Origin: Clostridiales bacterium
GTDB lineage: Bacteria; Bacillota; Clostridia; Christensenellales; Aristaeellaceae
Assembly: GCA_004555535.1 (NCBI GenBank)
Contig: SFHU01000018.1
Coordinates: 1 to 31,743, forward strand
Direction: 5' to 3'
DNA: 31,743 nucleotides
Below the pieces are notes generated by a model, which had not been told where the DNA came from, made no database searches, and saw nothing but the letters and a program-made list of their open reading frames with translations. Position 1 is the first letter of the stretch. Each line of letters opens with the position of its first letter. A program made the position numbers and the translations under genes. Below, in pieces: positions 1 to 7,407 of the stretch.

Positions 1-1
1 A

Positions 2-20
2 AACCGGCATGATGCCGGTT
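2..20. other. short perfect inverted repeat at window edge
   Basis: AACCGGCAT and ATGCCGGTT are perfect inverted arms separated by a single base. A similar hairpin (CCGGCA, GTG, TGCCGG) lies at 3422-3436 just before dctP. It may be the end of a feature cut off by the window edge. No function can be assigned. Confidence 0.35.
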
Positions 21-38
21 GCATTTCCGACCAAGTGA

Positions 39-91
39 TGAAAGTCCCGCTGCTTTGCGGTCGAGGCCGGAGCTTTGCAGAGGGACTTTCA
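39..91. other. long-armed hairpin of unknown role
   Basis: TGAAAGTCCC (39-48) pairs perfectly with GGGACTTTCA (82-91). After a small internal loop, TGC can pair with GCA. The apical part holds two copies of GCTTTGC. No T-run follows, so it is not a standard terminator. It could be an RNA structural element or the 3' end of an upstream transcript. Confidence 0.4.
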
Positions 92-107
92 GAGTAAATG
101 AACAAAT

Positions 108-160
108 AAAACGGCTGTGCCGGCTTCTCCCCGGGTGGGGGATGCCGGCACAGCCGTTTT
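108..160. terminator. bidirectional terminator with 17-bp stem
   Basis: Perfect 17-base arms (108-124 and 144-160) enclose a 19-base loop. The plus strand ends in TTTTT. On the minus strand the stem is followed by TTTTATTTGTT. It lies directly downstream of the GntR gene on the minus strand and can also stop any transcript entering from the left. Confidence 0.85.
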
Positions 161-162
161 TG

Positions 163-807
163 TCATTCCAGGGATCGGAGCGAGGCCATCATTGAGCTGT
201 TGATGTGCTGGATGATCGCGCTGCGGATTTCGGCGGGGTTTTCCTCGAGGATGGCGTGGATGATGCGCAGGTGCTCGGGATCGTTGGACTCGCGCCGGTT
301 CTTGTGGAGCATGGCGGCGTAGATCGCCAGCCGGTACTGGTGCCACATCAGGTTGGAGAAGATGGAGGAGAGCAGCTTGTTCTGCATGGAATCGATCAGG
401 AAGGTGTGGAACTCGATGTCCAGCGCGTAGAACTCCTCGTCCGTCATGTTGCCGGAATAGCGCAGCGACTGCTCGTATTCAAACAGCCTGCGCTTGGGAT
501 AGAGCGAGCAGTAGGCCACCGCGACGTTGGGCTCGATCAGCTTGCGCGTCTGGTAGAGATTGTTGACCAGCTCGTCGGTGATCGGGGAGATGCGCATGCC
601 GCGGCGCGGATAGATCTCCACGAGATCCTCCTTCTGCAGCTGCAGCAGTGTCTCGCGGATGGGTGTGCGCCCGAAGGGCAGCTCGGCAAAGAGCTTCTTC
701 TCCGAAATTTCCTGCCCGGGCATGTATTTGCAGTTGTAGATCGCGTTTTTGAGGTAGGCGTATACCTGCTGGGACTGCGTGGCGCATTCCTGGGAAAGCT
801 CGGACAT
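163..807 (-). CDS. GntR family transcriptional regulator, FCD subfamily
   Basis: A 214-residue DNA-binding regulator. The N-terminal winged helix-turn-helix (about residues 10-75) has the GntR pattern LFAELPFGRTPIRETLLQL followed by a wing. The C-terminal FCD helical domain (about 85-210) shows a D-x3-H pair (DIEFH) and later histidines (EHLRIIHAI, IIQH) typical of its metal and ligand site. Start chosen at the ATG at 807, preceded by AGGAGG with a 6-base spacer; the upstream TTG at 813 has no such spacing. The gene is divergent from the dehydratase, dehydrogenase and TRAP operon, so by analogy with UxuR- or DgoR-type regulators it probably senses a sugar acid or its breakdown product and represses that operon. 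The ligand is not known. Confidence 0.9.
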   Translation of the reverse strand: MSELSQECATQSQQVYAYLKNAIYNCKYMPGQEISEKKLFAELPFGRTPIRETLLQLQKEDLVEIYPRRGMRISPITDELVNNLYQTRKLIEPNVAVAYCSLYPKRRLFEYEQSLRYSGNMTDEEFYALDIEFHTFLIDSMQNKLLSSIFSNLMWHQYRLAIYAAMLHKNRRESNDPEHLRIIHAILEENPAEIRSAIIQHINSSMMASLRSLE

Positions 808-903
808 GGACAACCTCCTGCTGCGGGGACGGCGCAGAGCGCCTGGAAAAGCGTATTTTAATTTAATTCGATCAATATCCGGGGAAATCCTCTTTTCCTG
901 CGC

Positions 904-928
904 CGATTCTGATATATCATTAAATCGG
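904..928. promoter_or_regulatory. candidate operator, nested palindrome
   Basis: A perfect 10-base palindrome TGATATATCA (910-919) sits inside outer arms CCGATT (904-909) and AATCGG (923-928). It lies in the AT-rich 420-base region between gntR and the dehydratase gene. It shares the TGATAT half-site with the inverted repeat at 1054-1082, which makes it a candidate GntR binding site. This is inference from symmetry only. Confidence 0.4.
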
Positions 929-1038
929 ATTCTTGCGGAAAGAAAAATAAGAGATAAAAATCAATGAAAAAAATCATCTGATCAGCCAGAGAAATTCCGG
1001 ACAAACAAAGAAATCGGATAAAATATTTCAAAATAACA

Positions 1039-1067
1039 TTGCAAAATGACCAATGATATGCTATGAT
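1039..1067 (+). promoter_or_regulatory. sigma-70 type promoter of the sugar-acid operon
   Basis: TTGCAA (1039-1044), a 17-base spacer and TATGAT (1062-1067), preceded by TGC, giving an extended -10. It would start transcription near 1074, leaving a leader of about 150 bases before the dehydratase ATG at 1228. The rest of the 808-1227 gap is AT-rich and contains no convincing gene. Confidence 0.7.
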
Positions 1068-1082
1068 GTACCTGACATATCA
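1054..1082. promoter_or_regulatory. candidate operator overlapping -10 and start site
   Basis: TGATATG (1054-1060) and CATATCA (1076-1082) form an inverted repeat with a 15-base gap that spans the -10 box and the likely transcription start. A regulator bound here would block RNA polymerase. The divergent GntR protein is the obvious candidate. Confidence 0.45.
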
Positions 1083-1227
1083 GAGCAGGGAGGATACGGG
1101 AGCGAGCGCGGCCAAATCGCCGCAGAACGCGGGCATTTCCCGGCGTTTTCTCCCGAAAAAGACCCGTTTGGAAGGGGTTTCCCTGGGGACTTTGAAGAAA
1201 AGATATATCAGATATGGAGGCGGTTTT

Positions 1228-2322
1228 ATGGAGGCAACCAGAATCAAGGACATGCGGATCTACTCGGCGATTTCCAAGATCTCCAAGCCGATCGCGGATT
1301 CCACACACGACATTTCCAAGATCGCGTTCTATGTGGTCGAGGTCGAGACAGAGGGCGGCGTGGTCGGACAGGGCAACCTGCTCTCCTTCCATTACAGCCC
1401 CAACGCCATCGAGGGCGCGCTCAAGGACCTGCGCCACTTCATTCTCGCACGCGGCTACCACATCAACGAGATGCTGCGCGTGCAGAAGGACTACGAGATC
1501 GAGAGCGAGTACTTCGGCATCGTGGGCATCCAGCGCTGGGCGCTGGCGACGCTCAACACCGCCATGTGGGACGCCTGGTGCCGCACACTGGGCCAGCCGA
1601 TCTGGAAGGTCATGGGCGGCAGCGCCCGGAGAATCCCGGTCTACGGCAGCGGCGGCTGGATCAGCTACACCGATCAGGAGCTTCTTGACGAGGTGCTCGA
1701 CTACAAGTCCCGCGGCTTTACGGCGGTCAAGATCAAGGTCGGCCATCCCGACGGCATTGGCCGGGACATCGAGCGCCTGACCAGGTGCCGCGAGGCGCTG
1801 GGCCCGGATGTGAAGATCATGATGGACGCCAACCAGGGCATGGACGTGCCCAGCGCGGTCAAGCTGATCCATCAGGCGGAGAACCTGGGCATCTTCTGGT
1901 TCGAGGAGCCCGTCGTCAACACCGACTTCGAGGGCTACGCGACCATCCACAGCAAGACGAAGATCTCGCTGGCGATGGGCGAGCGCGAGTACAGCACCGT
2001 GGCGCTGCGCGAGCTGATCGGCCGCCGCGCGCTGGATCTGTGGCAGCCCGACCTCATCCGCCTGGGCGGCGTGGACGCCTGGCGCGACAGCGCGGCGCTC
2101 GCCGAGGCCTACAACATCCCCGTGCTGCCGCACTACTACAAGGATTACGACGTGCCGCTGCTGTGCACCGTGCGCAAGCCCTACGGCGCGGAGTCCTTTG
2201 ACTGGATCGACGATATCATCGACAACACGATGCGCATCGAGAACGGCTTCGCCTATCCGCGCGAGGGCGCAGGCTGGGGCTTCCGCTTTAAGCCGGAGGC
2301 GCTCGTGCCGGTGAAGGACTGA
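1228..2322 (+). CDS. mandelate racemase/enolase superfamily acid-sugar dehydratase
   Basis: A 364-residue cytoplasmic enzyme of the enolase superfamily, mandelate racemase subgroup. These enzymes abstract a proton next to a carboxylate using Mg2+, most often dehydrating aldonic or aldaric acids to 2-keto-3-deoxy acids. Visible in order: the KxK pair in AVKIKVG, three metal ligands (Asp in MMDANQG, Glu in WFEEP, Glu in AMGERE), the Asp of the His-Asp dyad in WQPDLIRLGG, the His in LPHYYKDYD and a late Glu in AESFDW. Start chosen at the ATG at 1228, with GGAGG at 1216-1220; an in-frame ATG at 1063 lies inside the -10 box and cannot be used. The next gene starts 19 bases downstream. The substrate cannot be fixed from sequence; a hexonate or hexarate is likely from the context. 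Confidence 0.88.
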   Translation: MEATRIKDMRIYSAISKISKPIADSTHDISKIAFYVVEVETEGGVVGQGNLLSFHYSPNAIEGALKDLRHFILARGYHINEMLRVQKDYEIESEYFGIVGIQRWALATLNTAMWDAWCRTLGQPIWKVMGGSARRIPVYGSGGWISYTDQELLDEVLDYKSRGFTAVKIKVGHPDGIGRDIERLTRCREALGPDVKIMMDANQGMDVPSAVKLIHQAENLGIFWFEEPVVNTDFEGYATIHSKTKISLAMGEREYSTVALRELIGRRALDLWQPDLIRLGGVDAWRDSAALAEAYNIPVLPHYYKDYDVPLLCTVRKPYGAESFDWIDDIIDNTMRIENGFAYPREGAGWGFRFKPEALVPVKD

Positions 2323-2341
2323 GAAGGGCAGAGGCAAGGCC

Positions 2342-3361
2342 ATGAAGCGCATTGTGCTCACGGAGCCCGGCCATATCGAGGTGCAGGAGACGGAGATGCC
2401 GAAGCGGCGCGAGGGGGAAACCCTCCTCAGGCTCCTCTACGGCGGCATCTGCGGCAGCGATCTGGGCTCCTATCGCGGGGCGAACTTTTACATCACCTAT
2501 CCCCGGACCATCGGCCATGAGTTTTCCGCCGTCGTCGTGGAGACGGACGGAGCGTCCCTGCGCCCCGGTCAGCTGGTCACCTGCAACCCCTACTTCAACT
2601 GCGGAACCTGCTATTCCTGCCGCCGCGGCTTTGTCAACTGCTGCGTGAACAACCAGACGATGGGCGTGCAGCGTGAGGGCGCTTTTGCCGACTACATCAC
2701 CGTGCCGACGGAGCGCGTCTACGATGGCGAGGGCATCGACCCGCGCGAGCTGGCGCTCGTGGAGCCGTTCTGCATCAGTCACCACGGCGTCTCGCGGGCG
2801 AATATCGTCCCCGGCGAGCGCGTGCTCGTGATGGGCGCGGGCGCCATCGGCATCCTCGCGGCGGTCACGGCGAAGCTGCAGGGCGCGAAGGTCTACATCG
2901 CCGACGTTGAGCCGGAGAAGCTGGCGTTTGTCCGTGATCACTTCCCGGTGGATGGCTGCCTGCTCAACGAGGGCGGCGGCAGCATCGCCGCGGCCGCGGA
3001 GGAGATCACGCAGGGCGACGGCTTTGACGTGACCGTCGAGGCGGCGGGCGTACCGGCGTCGTTCTGCGCGTGCGTCGACGCGTCGGCCCCCAGGGGGCGC
3101 ATGGTGCAGATCGGCGTGAGCAAGAAGCCGGCCGATTTCAATTTCACCCTGCTCCAGAAGAAGGAGCTGTGCGTGATGGGCTCGCGCGCGGCCACGCGAG
3201 GAGATTTCGCGCAGACCATGCAATACGTCCGGGAGGGCCGGGTCGATCTGAGCAGCCTGATCACGCGCACGTTCCCCGCAGCGCAGGCGCCCGAGGCGTT
3301 TGCCTGCCTGCATGAACAGGCAGGCTCGATCGTGAAGATGGAACTCGACTTTACGCTGTAA
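2342..3361 (+). CDS. zinc-dependent medium-chain dehydrogenase (sugar acid/polyol type)
   Basis: A 339-residue member of the medium-chain dehydrogenase/reductase family. The catalytic zinc site shows as GGICGSD and GHEFSA. The structural zinc lobe has the cysteine cluster NCGTCYSCRRGFVNCC. The Rossmann motif GAGAIG is followed by an acidic residue (YIADVEPEK), which favours NAD+. It sits between the dehydratase and the TRAP transporter, so it probably oxidises or reduces an intermediate of the same sugar-acid pathway, as L-gulonate and L-idonate 5-dehydrogenases do. The exact substrate is unknown. Its ribosome binding site (AAGG close to the ATG) is weak, so translation may depend on the upstream gene. 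A non-coding stretch of about 100 bases with two small hairpins follows before dctP. Confidence 0.87.
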   Translation: MKRIVLTEPGHIEVQETEMPKRREGETLLRLLYGGICGSDLGSYRGANFYITYPRTIGHEFSAVVVETDGASLRPGQLVTCNPYFNCGTCYSCRRGFVNCCVNNQTMGVQREGAFADYITVPTERVYDGEGIDPRELALVEPFCISHHGVSRANIVPGERVLVMGAGAIGILAAVTAKLQGAKVYIADVEPEKLAFVRDHFPVDGCLLNEGGGSIAAAAEEITQGDGFDVTVEAAGVPASFCACVDASAPRGRMVQIGVSKKPADFNFTLLQKKELCVMGSRAATRGDFAQTMQYVREGRVDLSSLITRTFPAAQAPEAFACLHEQAGSIVKMELDFTL

Positions 3362-3421
3362 ATCCTCCCGCAAAGCCCGGTTCAAAACGGCGGGATTTGC
3401 GGCATTCCACCGGTCATGCAG

Positions 3422-3436
3422 CCGGCAGTGTGCCGG
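3422..3436 (+). other. hairpin immediately upstream of dctP
   Basis: CCGGCA (3422-3427) and TGCCGG (3431-3436) enclose GTG, just before the purine-rich dctP ribosome binding site. There is no T-run. A weaker stem lies at 3360-3398. Such 5' hairpins can protect or process an mRNA segment; here that is only a suggestion. Confidence 0.35.
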
Positions 3437-3463
3437 TTAAAAAAAGAAAGGAAGGTACTCACT

Positions 3464-4459
3464 ATGAAAAAGACCCTGACTCTCGTGCTGGCCCTCGTGA
3501 TGGCGCTCGCGTGCGCCCTCGCCCTGGCGGATGACGTCCTCGAGATCAACATCGGCTTCGAGAACACGCTCGAGGAGCCGATCGGCCAGGCGCTGGTCAA
3601 GTGGCAGGAGCTGCTTGACGAGCAGTCCGGCGGCACGATGCACATCAACCTCTTCGCCAACAGCGCGCTCGGCTCCAAGAACGAGCTGATCGACCAGATG
3701 GTCATGGGCGAGAACATCATCACCATCGCCGACGGCGCGTTCTACGCGGACTACGGCGTGCCGGATATGGGCATCATGTACGGCCCGTTCTTCTTCGGCA
3801 GCTGGGACGACGTCTGGGCGCTGCTTGACAGCGACTGGTATGCCGAGCAGAGCGAGAAGCTCGAGGCCTGCGGCCTCAAGCTGATCTCCTCCAACTGGAT
3901 CTACGGCGAGCGCGAGCTGATGACCAACAAGAAGGTCGTCCTGCCCGACGATCTCAAGGGCATGAAGATCCGCCTGGCCAACGCGAAGATCTACATGGAG
4001 GGCTTCAACGCGCTGGGCGCGACCGCCATCGGCATGGATCTGGGCGAGGTCTATCAGGCGCTGCAGATGGGCACCATCGACGGCGTGGAGAACCCGCTGT
4101 CCACCCTCTACGGCCGCAGCTTCCAGGAGGTCAACAAGTACATCCTGATGACCGGCCACATCAAGAACTTCACGACCTGGTGCGCGGGCGCCGACTGGTT
4201 CAACAGCCTGACCGCCGAGCAGCAGGAGCTGCTGGTCAAGACCGGCAATGAGGCGGGCCTGTACAACAACGAGCTGCAGGAGGCGGCCATCGACGGCTAC
4301 AAGCAGAAGATGATCGAGGCGGGCGTCGAGATCACCGAGCTGACCGACGAGCAGATGGCGCTCTGGCAGGAGGCCGCGCTCTCCTTCTACGACCTGGGCG
4401 ACGAGTTCGGCTGGTCCGAGAACCTTTACGAGACCGTCCGCGCCGCGATGGGCAAGTAA
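3464..4459 (+). CDS. dctP: TRAP transporter solute-binding protein, DctP family
   Basis: A 331-residue extracytoplasmic substrate-binding subunit of a tripartite ATP-independent periplasmic (TRAP) transporter. The start at 3464 follows AAAGGAAGGT and gives a clean signal peptide (MKK, a hydrophobic run, cleavage around ALA). The mature part shows DctP features: INIGFENTLEEPIGQALVKWQELLDEQSGG, FANSALGSKNELIDQM, and GMKIRLANAKIY, in which the Arg normally bonds the substrate carboxylate. It is followed by GATAIGMDLGEVYQALQMGTIDGVENP. The presumed ligand is the sugar acid consumed by the two upstream enzymes. No lipobox Cys is visible after the signal peptide, so how it stays near the membrane is unclear. 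A hairpin terminator follows the stop codon and should raise its expression relative to dctQ and dctM. Confidence 0.93.
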   Translation: MKKTLTLVLALVMALACALALADDVLEINIGFENTLEEPIGQALVKWQELLDEQSGGTMHINLFANSALGSKNELIDQMVMGENIITIADGAFYADYGVPDMGIMYGPFFFGSWDDVWALLDSDWYAEQSEKLEACGLKLISSNWIYGERELMTNKKVVLPDDLKGMKIRLANAKIYMEGFNALGATAIGMDLGEVYQALQMGTIDGVENPLSTLYGRSFQEVNKYILMTGHIKNFTTWCAGADWFNSLTAEQQELLVKTGNEAGLYNNELQEAAIDGYKQKMIEAGVEITELTDEQMALWQEAALSFYDLGDEFGWSENLYETVRAAMGK

Positions 4460-4471
4460 ACGAAACATGAG

Positions 4472-4525
4472 GCGGCGGCCTGCCGCGGGACGCTGTCCGT
4501 GCCCCGGGCAGGCCGCCGCTCTTTT
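4472..4525 (+). terminator. intra-operon terminator/attenuator between dctP and dctQ
   Basis: GCGGCGGCCTGCC (4472-4484) pairs perfectly with GGCAGGCCGCCGC (4507-4519), followed by TCTTTT. It lies between the dctP stop and the dctQ ribosome binding site, so partial termination would leave more binding-protein mRNA than permease mRNA. Confidence 0.75.
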
Positions 4526-4539
4526 CCGAGGTGACGCAA

Positions 4540-5043
4540 GTGAAAAAGAAAAACATCCTGTGGAGGATTCTTGACAACATCGAGATGGCTCTGGCGGGCG
4601 TCATCCTGACGGCGCTGGTGCTGAGCACCTTCCTGGGCGTGTTCGCGCGCTATCTGTTCAACGCGCCGTTCAACTGGCTGGAGGAGATGCAGCTCGCCGC
4701 GATGGTCTGGATCGCCTTCCTCGTCGCGGGCGTGGCTTTCCGCCGGGGCAGCCACGTGGCCATCGAGATCGTCGTCGATTCGCTTCCCCAAAAAGCGCAG
4801 CGGGTGGTTGAGGTGCTGATCGCAATCGTCGTCTATGCGGTGCTGATCTACTTCCTGCGCTCGTCCATCAAATATGTTCAGCTCTTCCTGAAGACGCGGC
4901 GCTGCACCCCGATGCTGGGCATTCCCTATGCTTACATCTACGGCATCGGCCCCGTGTCCGCCGTGCTGATGATGATCAGCTACGCGGCCGTGCTCTGGCG
5001 CAGGGTGAAGGAGCGCAGAACGCGGAAGGAGGAAACCGCATGA
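4540..5043 (+). CDS. dctQ: TRAP transporter small permease subunit, DctQ family
   Basis: A 167-residue membrane protein with four predicted hydrophobic segments (about residues 16-38, 48-68, 88-108 and 129-150), matching the DctQ family (pfam04290). The motif RYLFNAPFNWLEEMQLAAMVWIAFL is characteristic of the family. The start is probably the GTG at 4540, because GAGGTGA (4528-4534) sits 5 bases upstream; an in-frame GTG at 4531 overlaps that site and would add three residues. The stop overlaps the dctM start in an ATGA arrangement, indicating translational coupling. DctQ forms the membrane complex with DctM that receives the loaded binding protein. Confidence 0.92.
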   Translation: MKKKNILWRILDNIEMALAGVILTALVLSTFLGVFARYLFNAPFNWLEEMQLAAMVWIAFLVAGVAFRRGSHVAIEIVVDSLPQKAQRVVEVLIAIVVYAVLIYFLRSSIKYVQLFLKTRRCTPMLGIPYAYIYGIGPVSAVLMMISYAAVLWRRVKERRTRKEETA

Positions 5044-6326
5044 GTACAGCAGTCCTTGTCATGATCGTCCTTCTGCTGGCGCTGCTCTTTCTCAAGGTGC
5101 CGGTGTTCATCGCCGTGCTCGGCGCGTCCGCCGCGTATTTCGTGCTGACGCCGAGCACAAACTTCATGGTCTTTGCCCAGCAGGCCATCACGGGCTGCGA
5201 GGGCATCTCGCTGCTGGCGATTCCCTTCTTCGTCTGTGCGGGCGCGCTGATGAATTACACCGGCGTGACCCGCCGCATCATGGATTTTTGCAAGGTGCTC
5301 ACCGGCAGGATGCACGGCGGCCTGGCGCAGGTCAACGTCCTGCTCTCCACACTGATGGGCGGTCTGTCCGGCTCCGCGCTGGCAGATGCCGCGATGGAGG
5401 CGAAGATGCTCGTGCCCGAGATGGAGCGCGGCGGCTTCTCCAAGCCCTTCTCCGCGGTCGTCACGGCGGCCTCCTCGATGATCACGCCGCTCATCCCGCC
5501 GGGAATCTGCCTGATCCTCTATGGCTGCATCGCCAACATCTCCATCGGCAAGCTCTTCGTCGCGGGCATCGGCCCGGGCGTGCTGCTGTGCGTCTCCATG
5601 ATGGCGATCGTCTCCGTGATCTCCAAGAAGCGCGGCTACGGCTCCATCCGCCGGGAGAAGATGAACTCGAGGATGTTCGTGGGCGCGCTGAGGCCCGCAT
5701 TCCTGCCGCTGCTGCTGCCCGTCATCATCATCGGCGGCATCCGCATCGGCATCTTCACGGCGACCGAGGCCGGCTCCGTGGCCTGCATGTATGCGCTGCT
5801 GCTGGGCATCCTGTACCGTGAGCTGTCATTTCAGGACTTCCTCAAGGCCGTGCAGGAGACGTTGCTGACAACCTGCTCCATCCTGCTGATCGTCGCGGCG
5901 GCGAGCACGTTCTCCTGGATTCTGACCAAGGAGCAGCTCCCGCAGCGCCTGACGCAGTGGATGGTCGCGACGATCAACAACAAGTGGGTCTTCATGGTCG
6001 CCGTCGACATCTTCCTGATCATCGTGGGCATGTTCATCGAGGGGAACGCCTCCATGATCATCCTGGTGCCGCTGTTCGCGCCGGTCGCGGCAGCCTACGG
6101 CATCGACCCGATCCACTTCGCGGTCATGTTCATCTTCGCGAACATGATCGGCGCCTTCACCCCGCCGATGGGCACGCTGATGTTCGTCGTCTGCGGCGTG
6201 ACGGAGTGCAAGACGAAGGACTTCATCCGCGAGGCCGTGCCGTTCTATCTGCTGTGCGCCGTCGACCTCCTGTTCCTGACCTTCGTGCCCGTTTATTCGA
6301 CCTTCCTGGTCAACCTGATCTACTGA
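5040..6326 (+). CDS. dctM: TRAP transporter large permease subunit, DctM family
   Basis: A 428-residue polytopic membrane protein of the DctM family (pfam06808), which forms the sodium-coupled transport path of TRAP systems. Seen directly: a long succession of hydrophobic segments, the family stretches GGLSGSALADAAM, TAASSMITPLIPPGI and FTATEAGSVACMYALLLG, and the C-terminal FANMIGAFTPPMGTLMFVVCG. Length is normal. The start ATG overlaps the dctQ stop by four bases. With dctP and dctQ it makes a full transporter, and a strong terminator closes the operon straight after its stop codon. Confidence 0.95.
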   Translation: MSTAVLVMIVLLLALLFLKVPVFIAVLGASAAYFVLTPSTNFMVFAQQAITGCEGISLLAIPFFVCAGALMNYTGVTRRIMDFCKVLTGRMHGGLAQVNVLLSTLMGGLSGSALADAAMEAKMLVPEMERGGFSKPFSAVVTAASSMITPLIPPGICLILYGCIANISIGKLFVAGIGPGVLLCVSMMAIVSVISKKRGYGSIRREKMNSRMFVGALRPAFLPLLLPVIIIGGIRIGIFTATEAGSVACMYALLLGILYRELSFQDFLKAVQETLLTTCSILLIVAAASTFSWILTKEQLPQRLTQWMVATINNKWVFMVAVDIFLIIVGMFIEGNASMIILVPLFAPVAAAYGIDPIHFAVMFIFANMIGAFTPPMGTLMFVVCGVTECKTKDFIREAVPFYLLCAVDLLFLTFVPVYSTFLVNLIY

Positions 6327-6330
6327 GAGA

Positions 6331-6373
6331 CGCCCCGCTTTGCGGCCTGTTCGGGCCGGAGCGGGGCGCTTTT
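6331..6373 (+). terminator. rho-independent terminator of the TRAP operon
   Basis: CGCCCCGCT (6331-6339) pairs with AGCGGGGCG (6360-6368), with inner GCGGCC/GGGCC pairing, followed by CTTTT. It starts 4 bases after the dctM stop. Confidence 0.8.
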
Positions 6374-6486
6374 GCGCCTGAACGGGGAAGAAACGGTGCT
6401 TGCGGCGGCGCGGCGTCTGTGCTATCATGCCTGTAACGCCCGCGCGGCGGCTGCTGTCCCCGGCGCAGAAAAGCCCGAAGCCGGTA

Positions 6487-6515
6487 TTGACAGCGTTCAT
6501 GGTTCGTGATACAAT
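6487..6515 (+). promoter_or_regulatory. near-consensus sigma-70 promoter for the hemolysin III gene
   Basis: TTGACA (6487-6492), an exact 17-base spacer and TACAAT (6510-6515), preceded by TGA for an extended -10. The leader to the ATG at 6568 is about 45 bases. Confidence 0.85.
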
Positions 6516-6567
6516 GCAATCTAGAAATGAAAACCAGATTAAACCGAAATCACGAGGAGGCTTTTCC

Positions 6568-7236
6568 ATGCGCACCAAGATCAAGGACCGCGTGCTCCCG
6601 ACCTATACCAGGGGTGAGGAGCGCTTCAATATGATTTCCCACATCGTCGGCGGGGCCATCGGCGTCGCGGCGCTGGTGCTTTGCATCGTGCGCTCGGCGC
6701 TGCATCACAATGGCTTCGGCCTGGCCGGCTCAATTGTCTTCGGCGTGTCGATGATCCTGCTGTACACGATGTCCAGCATCTATCACGGGCTGCGCGAGGG
6801 CACGGCGAAGAAGGTGCTGCAGGTGCTCGACCACTGCACGATCTACGTCCTCATCGCGGGCACGTATACGCCGATCCTGCTCAGCGCCATGCGTCCGATC
6901 GATCCGGTGGCCTCGTGGGTGCTGCTGGGCGTGATCTGGGCGCTGGCCGCGGTCGCGATCACGCTGACGGCGATCGACCTGCATAGGTTCCGCGTCTTTT
7001 CGATGATCTGCTATATCGGCATGGGCTGGACGATCATCTTCAAGGTGCCGCTGCTGATCGAGGCGATCGGCTGGGGCGGCTTCTGGCTGATCCTGCTGGG
7101 CGGCGTCAGCTATACGGTCGGCGCGGTGCTCTACGGCATGGGCCGCACGAAACGGTATATGCACAGCGTCTTTCATCTGTTCGTGATTCTGGGCAGCGTG
7201 CTGCATACGATTGCGATTCTGCTCTATACGCTTTAA
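6568..7236 (+). CDS. hemolysin III / PAQR family integral membrane protein
   Basis: A 222-residue membrane protein with seven predicted hydrophobic segments. Hallmarks of the hemolysin III/PAQR family are visible: SSIYHGL (His73), DHCTIYVLIAGTYTP (Asp88) and the C-terminal HSVFHLFVILGSVLH with His199, His203 and His213. In PAQR relatives these residues hold a zinc ion, and a hydrolase or membrane-homeostasis role has been proposed; TrhA of Escherichia coli is the bacterial model. The start at 6568 follows AGGAGG by 7 bases, and the promoter at 6487-6515 excludes the longer frame. It is a single-gene unit, with its own promoter before it and a hairpin terminator after it. The name does not imply that it lyses cells. 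Confidence 0.92.
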   Translation: MRTKIKDRVLPTYTRGEERFNMISHIVGGAIGVAALVLCIVRSALHHNGFGLAGSIVFGVSMILLYTMSSIYHGLREGTAKKVLQVLDHCTIYVLIAGTYTPILLSAMRPIDPVASWVLLGVIWALAAVAITLTAIDLHRFRVFSMICYIGMGWTIIFKVPLLIEAIGWGGFWLILLGGVSYTVGAVLYGMGRTKRYMHSVFHLFVILGSVLHTIAILLYTL

Positions 7237-7252
7237 GGCGCGCGTCTTCTCT

Positions 7253-7275
7253 GGCGGGAGAAACCCCGCCTTTTT
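7253..7275 (+). terminator. rho-independent terminator after hemolysin III gene
   Basis: GGCGGG (7253-7258), loop AGAAAC, CCCGCC (7265-7270), then TTTTT. Confidence 0.8.
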
Positions 7276-7313
7276 GATTGGCGCAAGAATGCAGAAAACA
7301 CACGCCCGCCCGC

Positions 7314-7342
7314 TTGCCAATCCTCTGGCAGAATGCTACAAT
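7314..7342 (+). promoter_or_regulatory. promoter of the PucR-DUF1653-azlCD operon
   Basis: TTGCCA (7314-7319), a 17-base spacer and TACAAT (7337-7342), preceded by TGC. Transcription would start near 7349. This rules out the ATG at 7348 as the start of the regulator and supports the TTG at 7408. Confidence 0.75.
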
Positions 7343-7407
7343 AGAATATGGTGACGCCGGTTGCCCTTCGGGGCGGCGGCGGTTCATGGCGTGGGAGGCT
7401 GGGATAC

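Noticed and set aside
779..967. A 62-codon plus-strand frame in the gntR upstream region
   Set aside because: It overlaps the gntR start and operator region, and has no binding site or family features.
1063..1227. A 55-residue N-terminal extension of the dehydratase
   Set aside because: The ATG at 1063 lies inside the -10 box TATGAT, and the extension has no homology to the enolase superfamily start.
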